A stretch of 52,619 bases of DNA from an uncultured Eubacteriales bacterium (GTDB lineage Bacteria > Bacillota > Clostridia > Christensenellales > Aristaeellaceae), in NCBI GenBank assembly GCA_902798105.1, contig CADBVG010000001.1:1-52619 (forward strand). Reading direction: 5' to 3'. The position numbers and the translations under genes were made by a program. Shown here piece by piece: positions 1 to 7,646 of the stretch (within the stretch, counting starts at the first letter, position 1; every line of letters starts with the position of its first letter). The notes under the pieces were generated by a model. That model was not told the DNA's origin. It saw nothing but the letters and a program-made list of their open reading frames with translations, and ran no database searches.

Positions 1-95
1 ACTCCGCAGGCTTGCTGGCGGCAAGTCAAGGAGGCTTGACGCAGTCAGGGCGGAAAAGATGCCCACAGAATCGCTGGTTTAAACTGAGAGGAGTA

Positions 96-548
96 TTACT
101 GGATCTGGATGGCGCGGGCCTCGGGGATGGCCTTGGCCTCCTGCTTGGGAAGGGTCAGCTTCAGCACGCCGTCCTTGAATTCGGCAGTGATGTCCTCTTC
201 GCGGATGCCCTCCACGTTGAAGGCACGGCGCATGCTGCCGCAGCGGCGCTCGCGATAGAGGTACTTGTCGTCCTCGCCCTTCTCTTCCTTCTTCTCGTCG
301 TAGTCGGCGGAGATGGTCAGCGTGCCGTTCGACACTTCCACCTTCAGGTCGTCCTTGTTGACGCCGGGCATGTCGGCTTCCAGGGTATACCGGTCGCCCT
401 CGTCCTTCACGTCCACCTTCATGGCCTGGTCGGGACGGACCATGCCGAAGCCATCAAAGAAGGGCTTGAAGAAATCGCTGGTGAAGTCGTCGAAGAAGCC
501 ACGGGGCGCCACATTGCGATTGCTGCGATAAGGAACCATATTCAACAT
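96..548 (-). CDS. Small heat-shock protein, Hsp20 family
   Basis: ATP-independent holdase chaperone expected to bind unfolding cytosolic proteins. The 150-residue product has an N-terminal arm with the FFDDF segment, an alpha-crystallin domain (about residues 45-145, with the typical ADMPGVNKDDLKVEV and DGVLKLTLPK strands) and a short C-terminal tail. A longer reading to position 656 exists, but the start at 548 is chosen because an AAGGGAGG ribosome binding site lies just upstream and the extra 36 residues are not Hsp20-like. Single-gene unit divergent from the epimerase, with its own promoter at 646-673. No CIRCE element was seen. Family assignment is firm. Confidence 0.95.
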   Translation of the reverse strand: MLNMVPYRSNRNVAPRGFFDDFTSDFFKPFFDGFGMVRPDQAMKVDVKDEGDRYTLEADMPGVNKDDLKVEVSNGTLTISADYDEKKEEKGEDDKYLYRERRCGSMRRAFNVEGIREEDITAEFKDGVLKLTLPKQEAKAIPEARAIQIQ

Positions 549-645
549 AATTATTGCCTCCCTTTCGCTCCTGTTTCCGGTTCGGAGCGCTGTTGTTATT
601 GTGGTCGTCGGAGGCCCTTTCCATGCCCTCCCGCTGACAATAATT

Positions 646-673
646 ATTATAGTCAAAAGTCAAAGAAAGTCAA
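646..673 (-). promoter_or_regulatory. Sigma-A-type promoter for the Hsp20 gene
   Basis: On the minus strand TTGACT (673-668) and TATAAT (651-646) are separated by 16 bp, about 100 bp before the Hsp20 start. The match to consensus is nearly perfect; use in vivo is inferred. Confidence 0.65.
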
Positions 674-719
674 TAGCCTATTCTCGATTTAACATATAAT
701 AAACAAGTCTGCCCCTGCC

Positions 720-747
720 TTGACAGACAGGGGTGATTAGGTTATCA
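720..747 (+). promoter_or_regulatory. Candidate promoter for the epimerase gene
   Basis: TTGACA at 720-725 and TTATCA at 742-747 with a 16-bp spacer, upstream of the epimerase. The -10 element is weak, so this is a moderate call. Confidence 0.4.
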
Positions 748-791
748 TCATTTATAGGTGTCTATATAAGAATGTTCTGGAGGAATCAACC

Positions 792-1874
792 ATGGCTAAG
801 ATACACGTGAACCTGGACGGCAGAACGATACTGGTCACCGGCTCCCCCGGCTTTATCGGAGCCAATCTGGTGCTGCGTCTGCTCAGGGCGATGAAGGGCG
901 GCACGGTGATCAGCCTGGACAGCATGAGCGACTACTACGATCCCGGCCTCAAGGCATATCGCCTCGGCCTGATAGAAGCCGCGGCAAAGGCTTCCCCGGC
1001 GAACCACGTCTTCATAAAGGGCTCCATCGCCGACAAAGCCCTGCTAGATGGCCTCTTCGAACAATACCGGCCCGACGTGGTGGTGAATCTTGCCGCCCAG
1101 GCCGGGGTGCGCTACAGCATCGACCACCCGGAATCCTACATTGAGACCAACCTGGTGGGCTTTTTCAACATCCTGGAGGCCTGCCGACACCATCCCGTCG
1201 CCCACCTGGTCTACGCCTCCTCCTCATCTGTATACGGAGGCAATAAAAAGTTACCCTTCAGCACCGATGACAGGGTGGACCACCCCGTCAGTCTGTATGC
1301 CGCCACGAAGAAGTCCAACGAGCTGCTGGCCCACAGCTACGCAAAGCTCTACGACATCCCCTGCACCGGCCTGCGGTTCTTTACCGTCTACGGCCCCGCG
1401 GGGCGGCCGGACATGTTCTACTACTCCGCCACGGAGAAGTTGTTGCGGGGTGAGACCATCCGGATATTCAACTACGGCAACTGCCTGCGGGACTTCACCT
1501 ATATCGACGACATCGTGGAGGGCGTATACCGTGTGATGCAGGGCGCGCCCGAGCGCCGAAAGGGCGAGGACGACCTGCCTGTGCCCCCCTACGCGCTGTA
1601 CAACATTGGCGGCGGCAAGCCGGAGAACCTGCTGGACTTCATCGCCGTGTTGCAGCGGGAACTGGTGCGCGCGGAGCTGCTGCCCGCCGATTACGACTTC
1701 AATGCCCACCGGGAACTGGTGCCCATGCAGCCCGGAGACGTGCCCGTGACCTTTGCCGACGCCGCCGCCCTGGAGGCCGATTACGGCTTCCGCCCCGCCA
1801 TCGGGATCCGGGAGGGGCTCAGGCGGTTCGCAGAGTGGTACAAGGCGTATAAGGAATTGAATACCGATCATTAA
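792..1874 (+). CDS. NAD-dependent epimerase, UDP-glucuronate 4-epimerase-like
   Basis: Extended short-chain dehydrogenase/reductase acting on nucleotide sugars in the cytoplasm; closest in pattern to the UDP-glucuronate 4-epimerases that supply galacturonate for surface polysaccharide. The 360-residue protein has the NAD-binding glycine motif TGSPGFIGANL near residue 17, the catalytic YxxxK as YAATKKSNE near residue 175, and the GLRFFTVYGPAGRPDM substrate-binding segment that is typical of this subgroup. A GGAGG site lies 8 bp before the ATG. It is monocistronic, followed by a strong hairpin. Substrate identity is inferred from family resemblance only. Confidence 0.88.
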   Translation: MAKIHVNLDGRTILVTGSPGFIGANLVLRLLRAMKGGTVISLDSMSDYYDPGLKAYRLGLIEAAAKASPANHVFIKGSIADKALLDGLFEQYRPDVVVNLAAQAGVRYSIDHPESYIETNLVGFFNILEACRHHPVAHLVYASSSSVYGGNKKLPFSTDDRVDHPVSLYAATKKSNELLAHSYAKLYDIPCTGLRFFTVYGPAGRPDMFYYSATEKLLRGETIRIFNYGNCLRDFTYIDDIVEGVYRVMQGAPERRKGEDDLPVPPYALYNIGGGKPENLLDFIAVLQRELVRAELLPADYDFNAHRELVPMQPGDVPVTFADAAALEADYGFRPAIGIREGLRRFAEWYKAYKELNTDH

Positions 1875-1881
1875 TTATGCA

Positions 1882-1950
1882 GCGACGCCTGCGCCGCCAC
1901 CGTTCCCCCTACATACAGGGGAGACCGTGGCGGCGCAGGCGCCTTCTTTC
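1882..1950. terminator. Bidirectional hairpin between convergent genes
   Basis: Long GC-rich inverted repeat (GCGCCTGCGCCGCCAC paired with GTGGCGGCGCAGGCGC) followed by a short T-rich run, lying between the convergent epimerase and symporter genes. It is followed at about 1951-1984 by a short tandem repeat of CTCTGAACTCTAAA. Confidence 0.75.
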
Positions 1951-1982
1951 AACTCTAAACTCTGAACTCTAAACTCTGAACT

Positions 1983-3374
1983 CTATCCCAGAATTCCCTT
2001 GTCCGCGTTCTTCAGCGTCGGGATGGGGGTATTGTCCAGGTCGTTGATATGGCTGCCGGAATACTTTTTTGTCTCCTTGGCAATGACGCCGGAGAGCAGC
2101 AGCACCGCGAAGATATTCGGGATCGCCATCAGGCCGTTCATGAGGTCGGCCAGGTCCCACACCACGCCGATCTTCAGCAGCGAGCCCACGAACACGCCGA
2201 TGACCCACAGGATCTTGTAGGGCAGTATGATCTTCTCGCCAAACAGGTACACCGAGCAGCGCTCGCCATAGTAATACCAGCCCAGTATGGTGGAGAAGGC
2301 GAAGGTGATCAGGCCCACCACCAGCACCGGCAGGCCCACGCCGGGGATCATCGAAAACGCCTGGCTGGTCAGCACGGAGCCGTCGCCGGACAGGCCGTCG
2401 ATGTGGGGGTACTTGATGATGCAGCTCACCAGCACCAGGCCAGTCATCAGGCAGATGACCACGGTGTCCCAGAAGGTACCGGTCATGGAGACCAGCGCCT
2501 GGCGCTTGGGGTTGCGGGTCTTGGCCGCGGAGGCCACCAGCGGGGCAGAGCCCATGCCGGACTCGTTGGAAAACAGGCCCCGGGCAAAGCCATAGCGGCA
2601 GGCGCTGGCGATGGTGCTGCCGATGAAGCCGCCGCCCACGGCCTTCGGGGTGAAGGCGGAGCTGAAGATGACCCCAATGGCCTGGCCCAGCACGTCACCG
2701 TTCATGATCAGTATGGCCAGGCAGCCCAAAAAATAGAACAGCGCCATGAAGGGCACCAGCTTTTCGGACACCCGGGTGATGGACTTGATGCCGCCAATGA
2801 TCACCAGGCCCACCAGCGCGCTGAGCACGATGGCCACAGCGATCGGGGGCACATGGAAATTCTGGGTGATGTTGCCCACCACGGCGTTCGCCTGCACCAT
2901 GCAGCCGATGCCGAAGCCGCAAAGCGAAGCCAGCAGCGCAAACAGTATGCCCGCCCAGCGGGCGTGCAGGCCGCGGTCCAGCGCGTACATCGCGCCGCCG
3001 ATCATGGTGCCGTTCTCGCTCTTGACGCGGTACTTGACGCCGATGATGGTCTCGGCATACTTCGTCGCGATGCCGAAAACGCCGGTCAGCCACATCCACA
3101 GCACCGAGCCGGGACCGCCCAAGGCGATGGCCGTGCCGACGCCCACGATGTTGCCCGTGCCAATGGTGGACGACAGCGCCGTGGTCAGCGCGCCGAACTG
3201 GGACACGTCGCCCTCGCTGTCCTCGTCCTTGGTCACGCTCATCTTGATGGCCTTGAAGATGTCCTTCTGGATGAAGCCCGTACGGATCGTCATAAAAATG
3301 TGCGTTCCAAACAGCAGGATAATCAGCGGCCAGCCCCAAAGAAAGCCGTCCAGCTTGGCGATAATTTCAGCCAT
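1983..3374 (-). CDS. Sodium:alanine/glycine symporter (AGCS family)
   Basis: Polytopic inner-membrane carrier that imports alanine or glycine with sodium. The 463-residue sequence shows the hydrophobic segment pattern of the family, including the early SSTIGTGNIVGVGTAIALGGPG signature region, GMGSAPLVASAA and the ILGWYYYGERC stretch near the end. The start at 3374 is preferred to one 21 bp upstream because AGGGAGGAATGTAAC precedes it at normal spacing. It stands alone between a terminator hairpin and a divergent thioesterase gene. The exact amino acid substrate cannot be read from the sequence. Confidence 0.93.
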   Translation of the reverse strand: MAEIIAKLDGFLWGWPLIILLFGTHIFMTIRTGFIQKDIFKAIKMSVTKDEDSEGDVSQFGALTTALSSTIGTGNIVGVGTAIALGGPGSVLWMWLTGVFGIATKYAETIIGVKYRVKSENGTMIGGAMYALDRGLHARWAGILFALLASLCGFGIGCMVQANAVVGNITQNFHVPPIAVAIVLSALVGLVIIGGIKSITRVSEKLVPFMALFYFLGCLAILIMNGDVLGQAIGVIFSSAFTPKAVGGGFIGSTIASACRYGFARGLFSNESGMGSAPLVASAAKTRNPKRQALVSMTGTFWDTVVICLMTGLVLVSCIIKYPHIDGLSGDGSVLTSQAFSMIPGVGLPVLVVGLITFAFSTILGWYYYGERCSVYLFGEKIILPYKILWVIGVFVGSLLKIGVVWDLADLMNGLMAIPNIFAVLLLSGVIAKETKKYSGSHINDLDNTPIPTLKNADKGILG

Positions 3375-3502
3375 GTTACATTCCTCCCTTGTCATCTGTT
3401 TAGTATATTACCACAAAATGCCGTTTGAGGCAAGCAGTGATTTGTTATTGCATTTTTCCGTTGTTGGCGTATAATGTTAAAAAACACCCAGGAGGATTGG
3501 AT

Positions 3503-3910
3503 ATGCCCGTATTTGAAAGCATTGACCATGCCCGCGCCTATTTTGATGGCGACCGCTTCGCGCTGGAGAACGGCATAACCCTCGATGAAATCGCCCCGGG
3601 CCGCGCCGTTTGCAGTCTGAACATCGAAGCCCGGCACCGCAATGCCGAGGGCGGCGTGATGGGCGGGGCCATATTCACCCTGGTCGACCTGGCCTTCGCC
3701 GCCGCTGCCAACGACATCCACCGCCCCACCGTGGCCCAGCAGGTCAGCATGAACTTCCTCAGCGGCAGCCGGGGAAGCGCGCTGACCGCCCGGGCGACCT
3801 GCCGCAAGGACGGGCGCAGCAGCTGCGTTTACAACGTGGATGTCAGCGACGACCTGGGGCGCGACATCGCCCAGGCCACCGTCACAGGGTTCAAGCTGGG
3901 TATTAAATGA
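3503..3910 (+). CDS. PaaI-family hotdog thioesterase
   Basis: Probable acyl-CoA thioesterase of the hotdog fold. In the 135-residue product the NAEGGVMGGAIFTLVDLAFAAAAN segment corresponds to the conserved HGG-type region and central helix of the family, with Asn-Ala-Glu-Gly-Gly in place of the usual His-Gly-Gly. The start at 3503 follows AGGAGG at 3490-3495; an upstream in-frame extension is not protein-like. Its last 8 bp overlap the convergent peptide deformylase gene. The substrate is unknown. Confidence 0.85.
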   Translation: MPVFESIDHARAYFDGDRFALENGITLDEIAPGRAVCSLNIEARHRNAEGGVMGGAIFTLVDLAFAAAANDIHRPTVAQQVSMNFLSGSRGSALTARATCRKDGRSSCVYNVDVSDDLGRDIAQATVTGFKLGIK

Positions 3911-4313
3911 TCACGCCCTCCAGGTGGTCCACCTCGTGCTGTATGACCTGGGCGATCCAACCCGAAAAGCGCTGCCGCCTCGGCTTCCAGCCGTCGTCCA
4001 GCCAGGCGACCTCGATGTTCTGGTAGCGCTTCGCCCTGCGCTTGCCGTCCAGGGACAAGCAGCCCTCCTCGGCCTCGTAGGGCCCGTCCCGCCTGACGAT
4101 CTGCGGGTTGTACATCACCATATCCATGGGGCCCATGCTGACGATGATAACGCGCTTTCGCACGCCGATCATGTTGGCCGCCATGCCTACGCAGCGCTCC
4201 CGGTTTGCGGCCAGCGTGTCCCGCAGGTCCCGCCCCACGGCGCCATCCGACGGCACCGCGGCGTCGGATTTTTGACCAAGGAACAGCACATCCCTGATGA
4301 TCGGGCGAATCAT
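3903..4313 (-). CDS. def: Peptide deformylase, short Clostridia-type variant
   Basis: Removes the formyl group from nascent peptides. The 136-residue protein shows the three deformylase motifs: GMAANMIG (about residue 43), EEGCLSL (about residue 82) and QHEVDHLEG near the C-terminus with the HExxH-type metal site. In classical enzymes motif 1 reads GLAAPQIG; here Pro-Gln is Asn-Met, so the catalytic glutamine is absent. I recall this GMAANMIG form in other Clostridia, so it is a subfamily feature rather than damage. A GAGGGGAG site precedes the start. Confidence 0.88.
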   Translation of the reverse strand: MIRPIIRDVLFLGQKSDAAVPSDGAVGRDLRDTLAANRERCVGMAANMIGVRKRVIIVSMGPMDMVMYNPQIVRRDGPYEAEEGCLSLDGKRRAKRYQNIEVAWLDDGWKPRRQRFSGWIAQVIQHEVDHLEGVII

Positions 4314-4966
4314 ATTACTCCCCTCCCCCTCAACTGTATTGCCTTTATTTTAACACCCTCCACCATCCTCCTTCCATCACAGGCCGGTAATATTTTCCGT
4401 GAAGCGCAGCGCCCGCAGGGGTTGTCCCAAACGCGCATCTCACGATATAGGCACACCGTGAATGAAAGGCCGGGATGTAACGGCGGTGCCTGTGCCGCCA
4501 CGGCGTATCGTTCACAATATGGCTGCCGATGGCAGCACAAGCACACCTGCAAAGTGTATTCGCGATTCAATGCTCACATATTTGATGACATTACCGCAGG
4601 GAGGCGTCCCAAAATGCGCATATCACAATGTGAACACGCCATGAATGAAAGACCGGCATGTAGCGGCGGCGCCTGCGTCGCCACGTTATATTATTCTAAA
4701 CATGGAGGCGATGGCAGCGCAAGCATTGCCGCCGCGCACACCATAAGTCGCCATTCCATCGTTTTTCGACAGCAAACCTCAATACAGCGATTATGTCACG
4801 GCATGGTATCAATCTGTCGCCATACGGTGCCCGATGCGTACCGCTGCATCGGTTTTGCCAAACCAGGGCGCGCTTTGAGATATCTACCTCCATCCGCAGG
4901 CGGACCGGGAAACCCAGCCTGACCGCAAGGTGATATGTTAAATATCGCAATCCATTCCACAGCCTA
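4314..4966. other. Gene-free chromosomal stretch before the tRNA pair
   Basis: No credible gene is seen on either strand. Open frames here are short or lack ribosome binding sites. The notable content is an imperfect direct repeat described separately. Confidence 0.6.
4415..4735. repeat. Two diverged direct copies of a ~135-bp intergenic repeat
   Basis: Copy 1 begins at about 4415 and copy 2 at about 4596 (offset about 181 bp). Shared blocks include GTCCCAAA, GCGCAT.TCAC, ATGAATGAAAG.CCGG.ATGTA, CGGCGG.GCCTG and GATGGCAGC.CAAGCA. In one frame both copies would encode a similar peptide (NERPxCxGGACxAT), but no start or ribosome binding site supports translation. Confidence 0.6.
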
Positions 4967-4996
4967 TGGACAAAACGGATGCGATTGTGGTATAAT
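4967..4996 (+). promoter_or_regulatory. Promoter for the tRNA-Thr/tRNA-Pro unit
   Basis: TGGACA at 4967-4972 and a perfect TATAAT at 4991-4996 with an 18-bp spacer, about 30 bp before tRNA-Thr. Confidence 0.65.
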
Positions 4997-5026
4997 TCTT
5001 AATTGTCAGCGGCGGTTAATTGTCGC

Positions 5027-5102
5027 GCCAATGTAGCTCAGTTGGCAGAGCAGCGGTTTCGTAAACCGCAGGTCAAGGGTTCGAGTCCCTTCATTGGCTC
5101 CA
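5027..5102 (+). tRNA. tRNA-Thr (anticodon CGT)
   Basis: A full cloverleaf can be drawn. The acceptor stem is GCCAATG paired with CATTGGC, the anticodon stem is GCGGT/ACCGC around loop TTCGTAA, and the T-arm contains GGTTCGAGTCC. The anticodon CGT reads ACG. The 3' CCA is encoded at 5100-5102. Confidence 0.95.
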
Positions 5103-5108
5103 CGCCGA

Positions 5109-5185
5109 CGAGGTGTAGCGCAGTTTGGTAGCGCGTTTGGTTCGGGACCAAAAGGTCGCAGGTTCAAATCCTGTCACCTCGACCA
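5109..5185 (+). tRNA. tRNA-Pro (anticodon CGG), prophage integration target
   Basis: Cloverleaf with acceptor CGAGGTG/CACCTCG, an anticodon arm around TTCGGGA (anticodon CGG, reading CCG), T-arm GGTTCAAATCC and encoded CCA at 5183-5185. Its 3' part from 5141 is repeated exactly at the far end of the prophage, so integration restored a functional tRNA. It is cotranscribed with tRNA-Thr. Confidence 0.95.
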
Positions 5186-5190
5186 CAAAA
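5141..5190 (+). repeat. attL: 50-bp core repeat in tRNA-Pro
   Basis: Identical over 50 bp to 45625-45674. It starts in the anticodon loop, ends just after CCA, and lies next to the integrase gene, as expected for tyrosine-recombinase integration into a tRNA 3' end. Confidence 0.93.
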
Positions 5191-5226
5191 TCAGTGCATC
5201 ATGTGAAACGGTGCGCTGATTTTTTT
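5189..5226 (+). terminator. Terminator after tRNA-Pro, supplied by the prophage
   Basis: A 10-bp stem (AATCAGTGCA with TGCGCTGATT, one G-U pair) is followed by seven T residues. After integration it ends the tRNA transcript in place of the original hairpin, now beyond attR at 45672-45708. Confidence 0.8.
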
Positions 5227-5259
5227 GTGCGGATGTCACAAGAAAAAAGGGTGTGAAAA

Positions 5260-5303
5260 TGCACCCATCGGGCGATGGGTGCAGGATGGGTGCGGAGGGT
5301 GCA
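5260..5303. promoter_or_regulatory. Candidate integrase arm-type sites near attL
   Basis: Repeats of ATGGGTGC(A/G): inverted at 5260-5268, direct at 5275-5283 and 5286-5294, plus a partial AGGGTGCA at 5296-5303. The same motif recurs near attR at 44990, 45479 and 45492, which fits arm sites of attP. Binding is inferred. Confidence 0.5.
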
Positions 5304-5307
5304 GCTG

Positions 5308-6585
5308 CTATTTGTCGGGGCCGGCGTCTTCCTGGGCGTCGGGCTGGGCGGTGGCGCGGTCCAGGATCGTCTGCATGGCTGCGGCGCTGTCAGCGTCCCG
5401 GCGCTTCAGCGCGTGGGCGTAAATGCGCAGCGTGGTGGATGCGTCTTTGTGGCCCATGCGGGACGCCACGGCCACGGCGTCGATATTGTTGGCAAACAAC
5501 AGGGTGGCATGAGTGTGGCGCAGCTGGTGGAAGGTCACATCGAAGCCGTGCTTTTTCGTGAACCTGCGGAACCATTTGGAAACGGTGTCATGGTGCAGCG
5601 GTGCCCCGTCCCAGTTACAGACGATCAGCCCTTCCCCGCGCCACCGATCCCCCATGAGCCTGGCCAGGTCTTCATGCTGCTTTTTTGTTTCGTCCAGCAG
5701 GGCCATCATGCCGGCGGGCAGCGTGATGTCGCGTTCACTGTCCACCGTCTTTGTCTCTCCGACGAATGAGCCGGATCGGCCTGTATATTTCAGAGCTTTG
5801 GAGATGTCGATCCTGCAATGCTTGAAATCGACATCCGCCCAGGTCAGCCCGTCCACTTCGCCCAGGCGCAGGCCGCATGTGAGGGCCAGCAGCACCGCGC
5901 ACCGATATGACAGCGAATCCACGCCGGACAACAGGCGCAGCAGCTCCACGGCCTGATCGTCGTCCAGGTACTTCACGCGCTGGCGGCGAAACGTGGGCCG
6001 GTCCACGTTCACCATGGGATTGCGCCACAGTATTTCCCATTTGACGGCGTGATCCAGCATGGTGTCCAGGACATCGTAATAAGAAGCGAGGGTCCGACCC
6101 GACAGGGGCCTGCCCGGATCGGCGGACAGCTTCGCAACGTCGGAGGGTCGGCGGGCCTTCTTCAGCTGGGCGTCGTCCATGCGGGTGGTGATCCTGCCCT
6201 CCGCTTTGATTTGGGCCATGAAGTCGGCCAGCATGGCCGTGGTCAGTTTGTCCACGGGGATGTCGCCCAGCTTTGGCAGTATTCGACAATCCAGCATGTG
6301 CTGGTAATTGGCAGCGGTGACCGGGGACAGATTGGCGTCAACGTGCCGGCGCATCCACAGCGCGGCCAGGTCCCGGACCGTCATGCTGCTGTCCGGGCGG
6401 GCCTTCCCATTTTCCACATCCACCTCCAGCTGGCGCAGCGCCTTCTCCGCCTGGCGGCGCTGTTGCGAGACGGACATGGCGGCGTTGAATTTCAGCGACC
6501 GCCTGATCCAGCGGCGCTTCCCCTCTTCATCATAGACCTGGACGCCCACGCGCCAGCTGTTCCCGCGCTTTTCAATCGTGCCCAT
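5308..6585 (-). CDS. int: Phage tyrosine integrase
   Basis: Site-specific recombinase that integrates and excises the prophage at tRNA-Pro. The 425-residue protein has an N-terminal arm-binding region (residues 1-60), a SAM-like core-binding domain (about 68-185) and a catalytic domain with R240 in TCGLRLGEV, H353 and R356 in HQLRH, H379 in MGHK and the nucleophile Y389 in LRIYAH. AAGGAAGGATATT precedes the ATG. It reads toward attL from within the prophage. A set of GTGTTAC repeats lies upstream of it at 6632-6715. Confidence 0.96.
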   Translation of the reverse strand: MGTIEKRGNSWRVGVQVYDEEGKRRWIRRSLKFNAAMSVSQQRRQAEKALRQLEVDVENGKARPDSSMTVRDLAALWMRRHVDANLSPVTAANYQHMLDCRILPKLGDIPVDKLTTAMLADFMAQIKAEGRITTRMDDAQLKKARRPSDVAKLSADPGRPLSGRTLASYYDVLDTMLDHAVKWEILWRNPMVNVDRPTFRRQRVKYLDDDQAVELLRLLSGVDSLSYRCAVLLALTCGLRLGEVDGLTWADVDFKHCRIDISKALKYTGRSGSFVGETKTVDSERDITLPAGMMALLDETKKQHEDLARLMGDRWRGEGLIVCNWDGAPLHHDTVSKWFRRFTKKHGFDVTFHQLRHTHATLLFANNIDAVAVASRMGHKDASTTLRIYAHALKRRDADSAAAMQTILDRATAQPDAQEDAGPDK

Positions 6586-6631
6586 AATATCCTTCCTTCC
6601 ATGAAAAGTATATGGGGGGTGTATTGTTTTC

Positions 6632-6715
6632 AGGTGTTACGTGTTACGCAAAAATCCCTTCCATAATAACACCTGCAAAAATGACGTGTTATTATGTGTA
6701 GCATGGACGTGTTAC
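6632..6715. repeat. GTGTTAC repeat cluster upstream of the integrase
   Basis: AGGTGTTAC at 6632-6640, GTGTTAC at 6641-6647, inverted TAACACCT at 6667-6674, GTGTTA at 6686-6691 and GTGTTAC at 6709-6715. The same motif recurs at about 45312-45445 beside attR. The arrangement suggests binding sites for integrase, excisionase or a regulator. Confidence 0.55.
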
Positions 6716-6764
6716 AACCCCCGGAACACACCACGAAACGTCACAAAATGAGACGAAATGAAAC

Positions 6765-6791
6765 TTAAAAGGCGGGGCTTTCGCCCCGCCT
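6765..6791 (-). terminator. Terminator after the two-HTH regulator gene
   Basis: Perfect hairpin GGCGGGGC-TTTC-GCCCCGCC (6771-6790), just past the stop of the minus-strand gene ending at 6795. It is followed on the minus strand by a short T run. Confidence 0.75.
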
Positions 6792-6794
6792 AAG

Positions 6795-7388
6795 TTAATC
6801 ATTCTTTTCTGTTAGAATGTCGTTTAGTAATTTGCTTATTATTTCCATGTCGGAAGAATACTGCAATACTAATGCAATTATTGCTTTCTTCCTGTTGTCT
6901 GGTGTTCTATCATTATAATCAATATAATCAAATAATAGTTCCATAGGAATACCACATTTTTCAGAAATAGTCATCGCATCATCATAAGGAAGCAAATGCC
7001 CAGTTTCATAGCTGATAATATCATCAACAGGTATGCCCAACATATTAGAAAAATCAGAAATAGAAAGGCATTTCTTCATCCGATAATTCTTTAAGACAAT
7101 GGCAGACGGAATAACAGGCATGTGCCAAGGTATACGGCTATCATCCTCAAGTAAAACTATTTGACCATCCAAGAGACAATCAATAGAAATACCAAGATCT
7201 GATTGCAAGTTGAGAAGTGCCCGCCCGTTAGGTAATTCGCTGGGAGTAGAAATCCATTTGTTTACAGATGCCAAAGAAACACTTGCTATCCTCGCCAACT
7301 CAGACTTCGATATGTCAAATATCTCACATATAGCAAGATAAGGATTTGTTTTATTACTGGTCCTGACAGGATCATAAATACGATTCAT
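6795..7388 (-). CDS. Protein with two helix-turn-helix regions, AT-rich
   Basis: 197-residue probable DNA-binding regulator. The first helix-turn-helix is at about residues 25-65 (ISKSELARIASVSLASVNKW) and a second XRE-like one at about 100-150 (LSISDFSNMLGIPVDDIISYETG). The C-terminal part has no recognised domain. Its base composition is clearly more AT-rich than its neighbours, which suggests separate acquisition (a moron gene). It may be a second repressor or an exclusion factor; the target is unknown. It is transcribed away from a divergent promoter region at 7390-7418. Confidence 0.7.
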   Translation of the reverse strand: MNRIYDPVRTSNKTNPYLAICEIFDISKSELARIASVSLASVNKWISTPSELPNGRALLNLQSDLGISIDCLLDGQIVLLEDDSRIPWHMPVIPSAIVLKNYRMKKCLSISDFSNMLGIPVDDIISYETGHLLPYDDAMTISEKCGIPMELLFDYIDYNDRTPDNRKKAIIALVLQYSSDMEIISKLLNDILTEKND

Positions 7389-7389
7389 A

Positions 7390-7418
7390 ATGACACCTCA
7401 TAATACTTGTGATATAAT
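7390..7418 (+). promoter_or_regulatory. Candidate promoter for the 57-residue small ORF
   Basis: ATGACA at 7390-7395 and a perfect TATAAT at 7413-7418 with a 17-bp spacer. It points at the small plus-strand ORF starting at 7473. Its -35 nearly abuts the start codon of the minus-strand gene ending the region at 7388. Confidence 0.55.
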
Positions 7419-7472
7419 CAATTTTACCGCGGACAATACAGCCGGAGAATCTCCAGCGGAGAAGAGGAAGTC

Positions 7473-7646
7473 ATGTCACATACATATCAGGTCATTGTCT
7501 TTCCGTCTGCGACGGCAACGGGCATGTTTGACATCGTGATCCTGATGGATCATCGTTGGGTGTGCTGCGTTTATCGAACTCAAGATCAACAATCCGTTGA
7601 ACTAATAAGATCAGCTCTGGCACGTCTGCTGGCAGCGGACGATTGA
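7473..7646 (+). CDS. 57-residue small ORF antisense to the repressor 3' end
   Basis: Not recognised. The ATG is preceded by GAGGAAG and by a consensus-like promoter. The product has a hydrophobic strand-rich first half (YQVIVFPSAT, FDIVILMDHRWVCCVYR) and an amphipathic helical end (SVELIRSALARLLAADD). It overlaps the last 155 bp of the repressor gene on the opposite strand, so one of the two readings may be spurious there. The order and normal-looking composition favour a real small protein. No function is assigned. Confidence 0.45.
   Translation: MSHTYQVIVFPSATATGMFDIVILMDHRWVCCVYRTQDQQSVELIRSALARLLAADD

Noticed and set aside
2049-3428. Long plus-strand frame opposite the symporter gene
   Set aside because: It is the antisense shadow of a well-supported membrane transporter, with biased His/Gly/Ala composition.
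3903-4313. Peptide deformylase as a degraded pseudogene because the motif 1 glutamine is missing
   Set aside because: The frame is intact, the metal motifs are complete, and GMAANMIG is a recurring clostridial variant.
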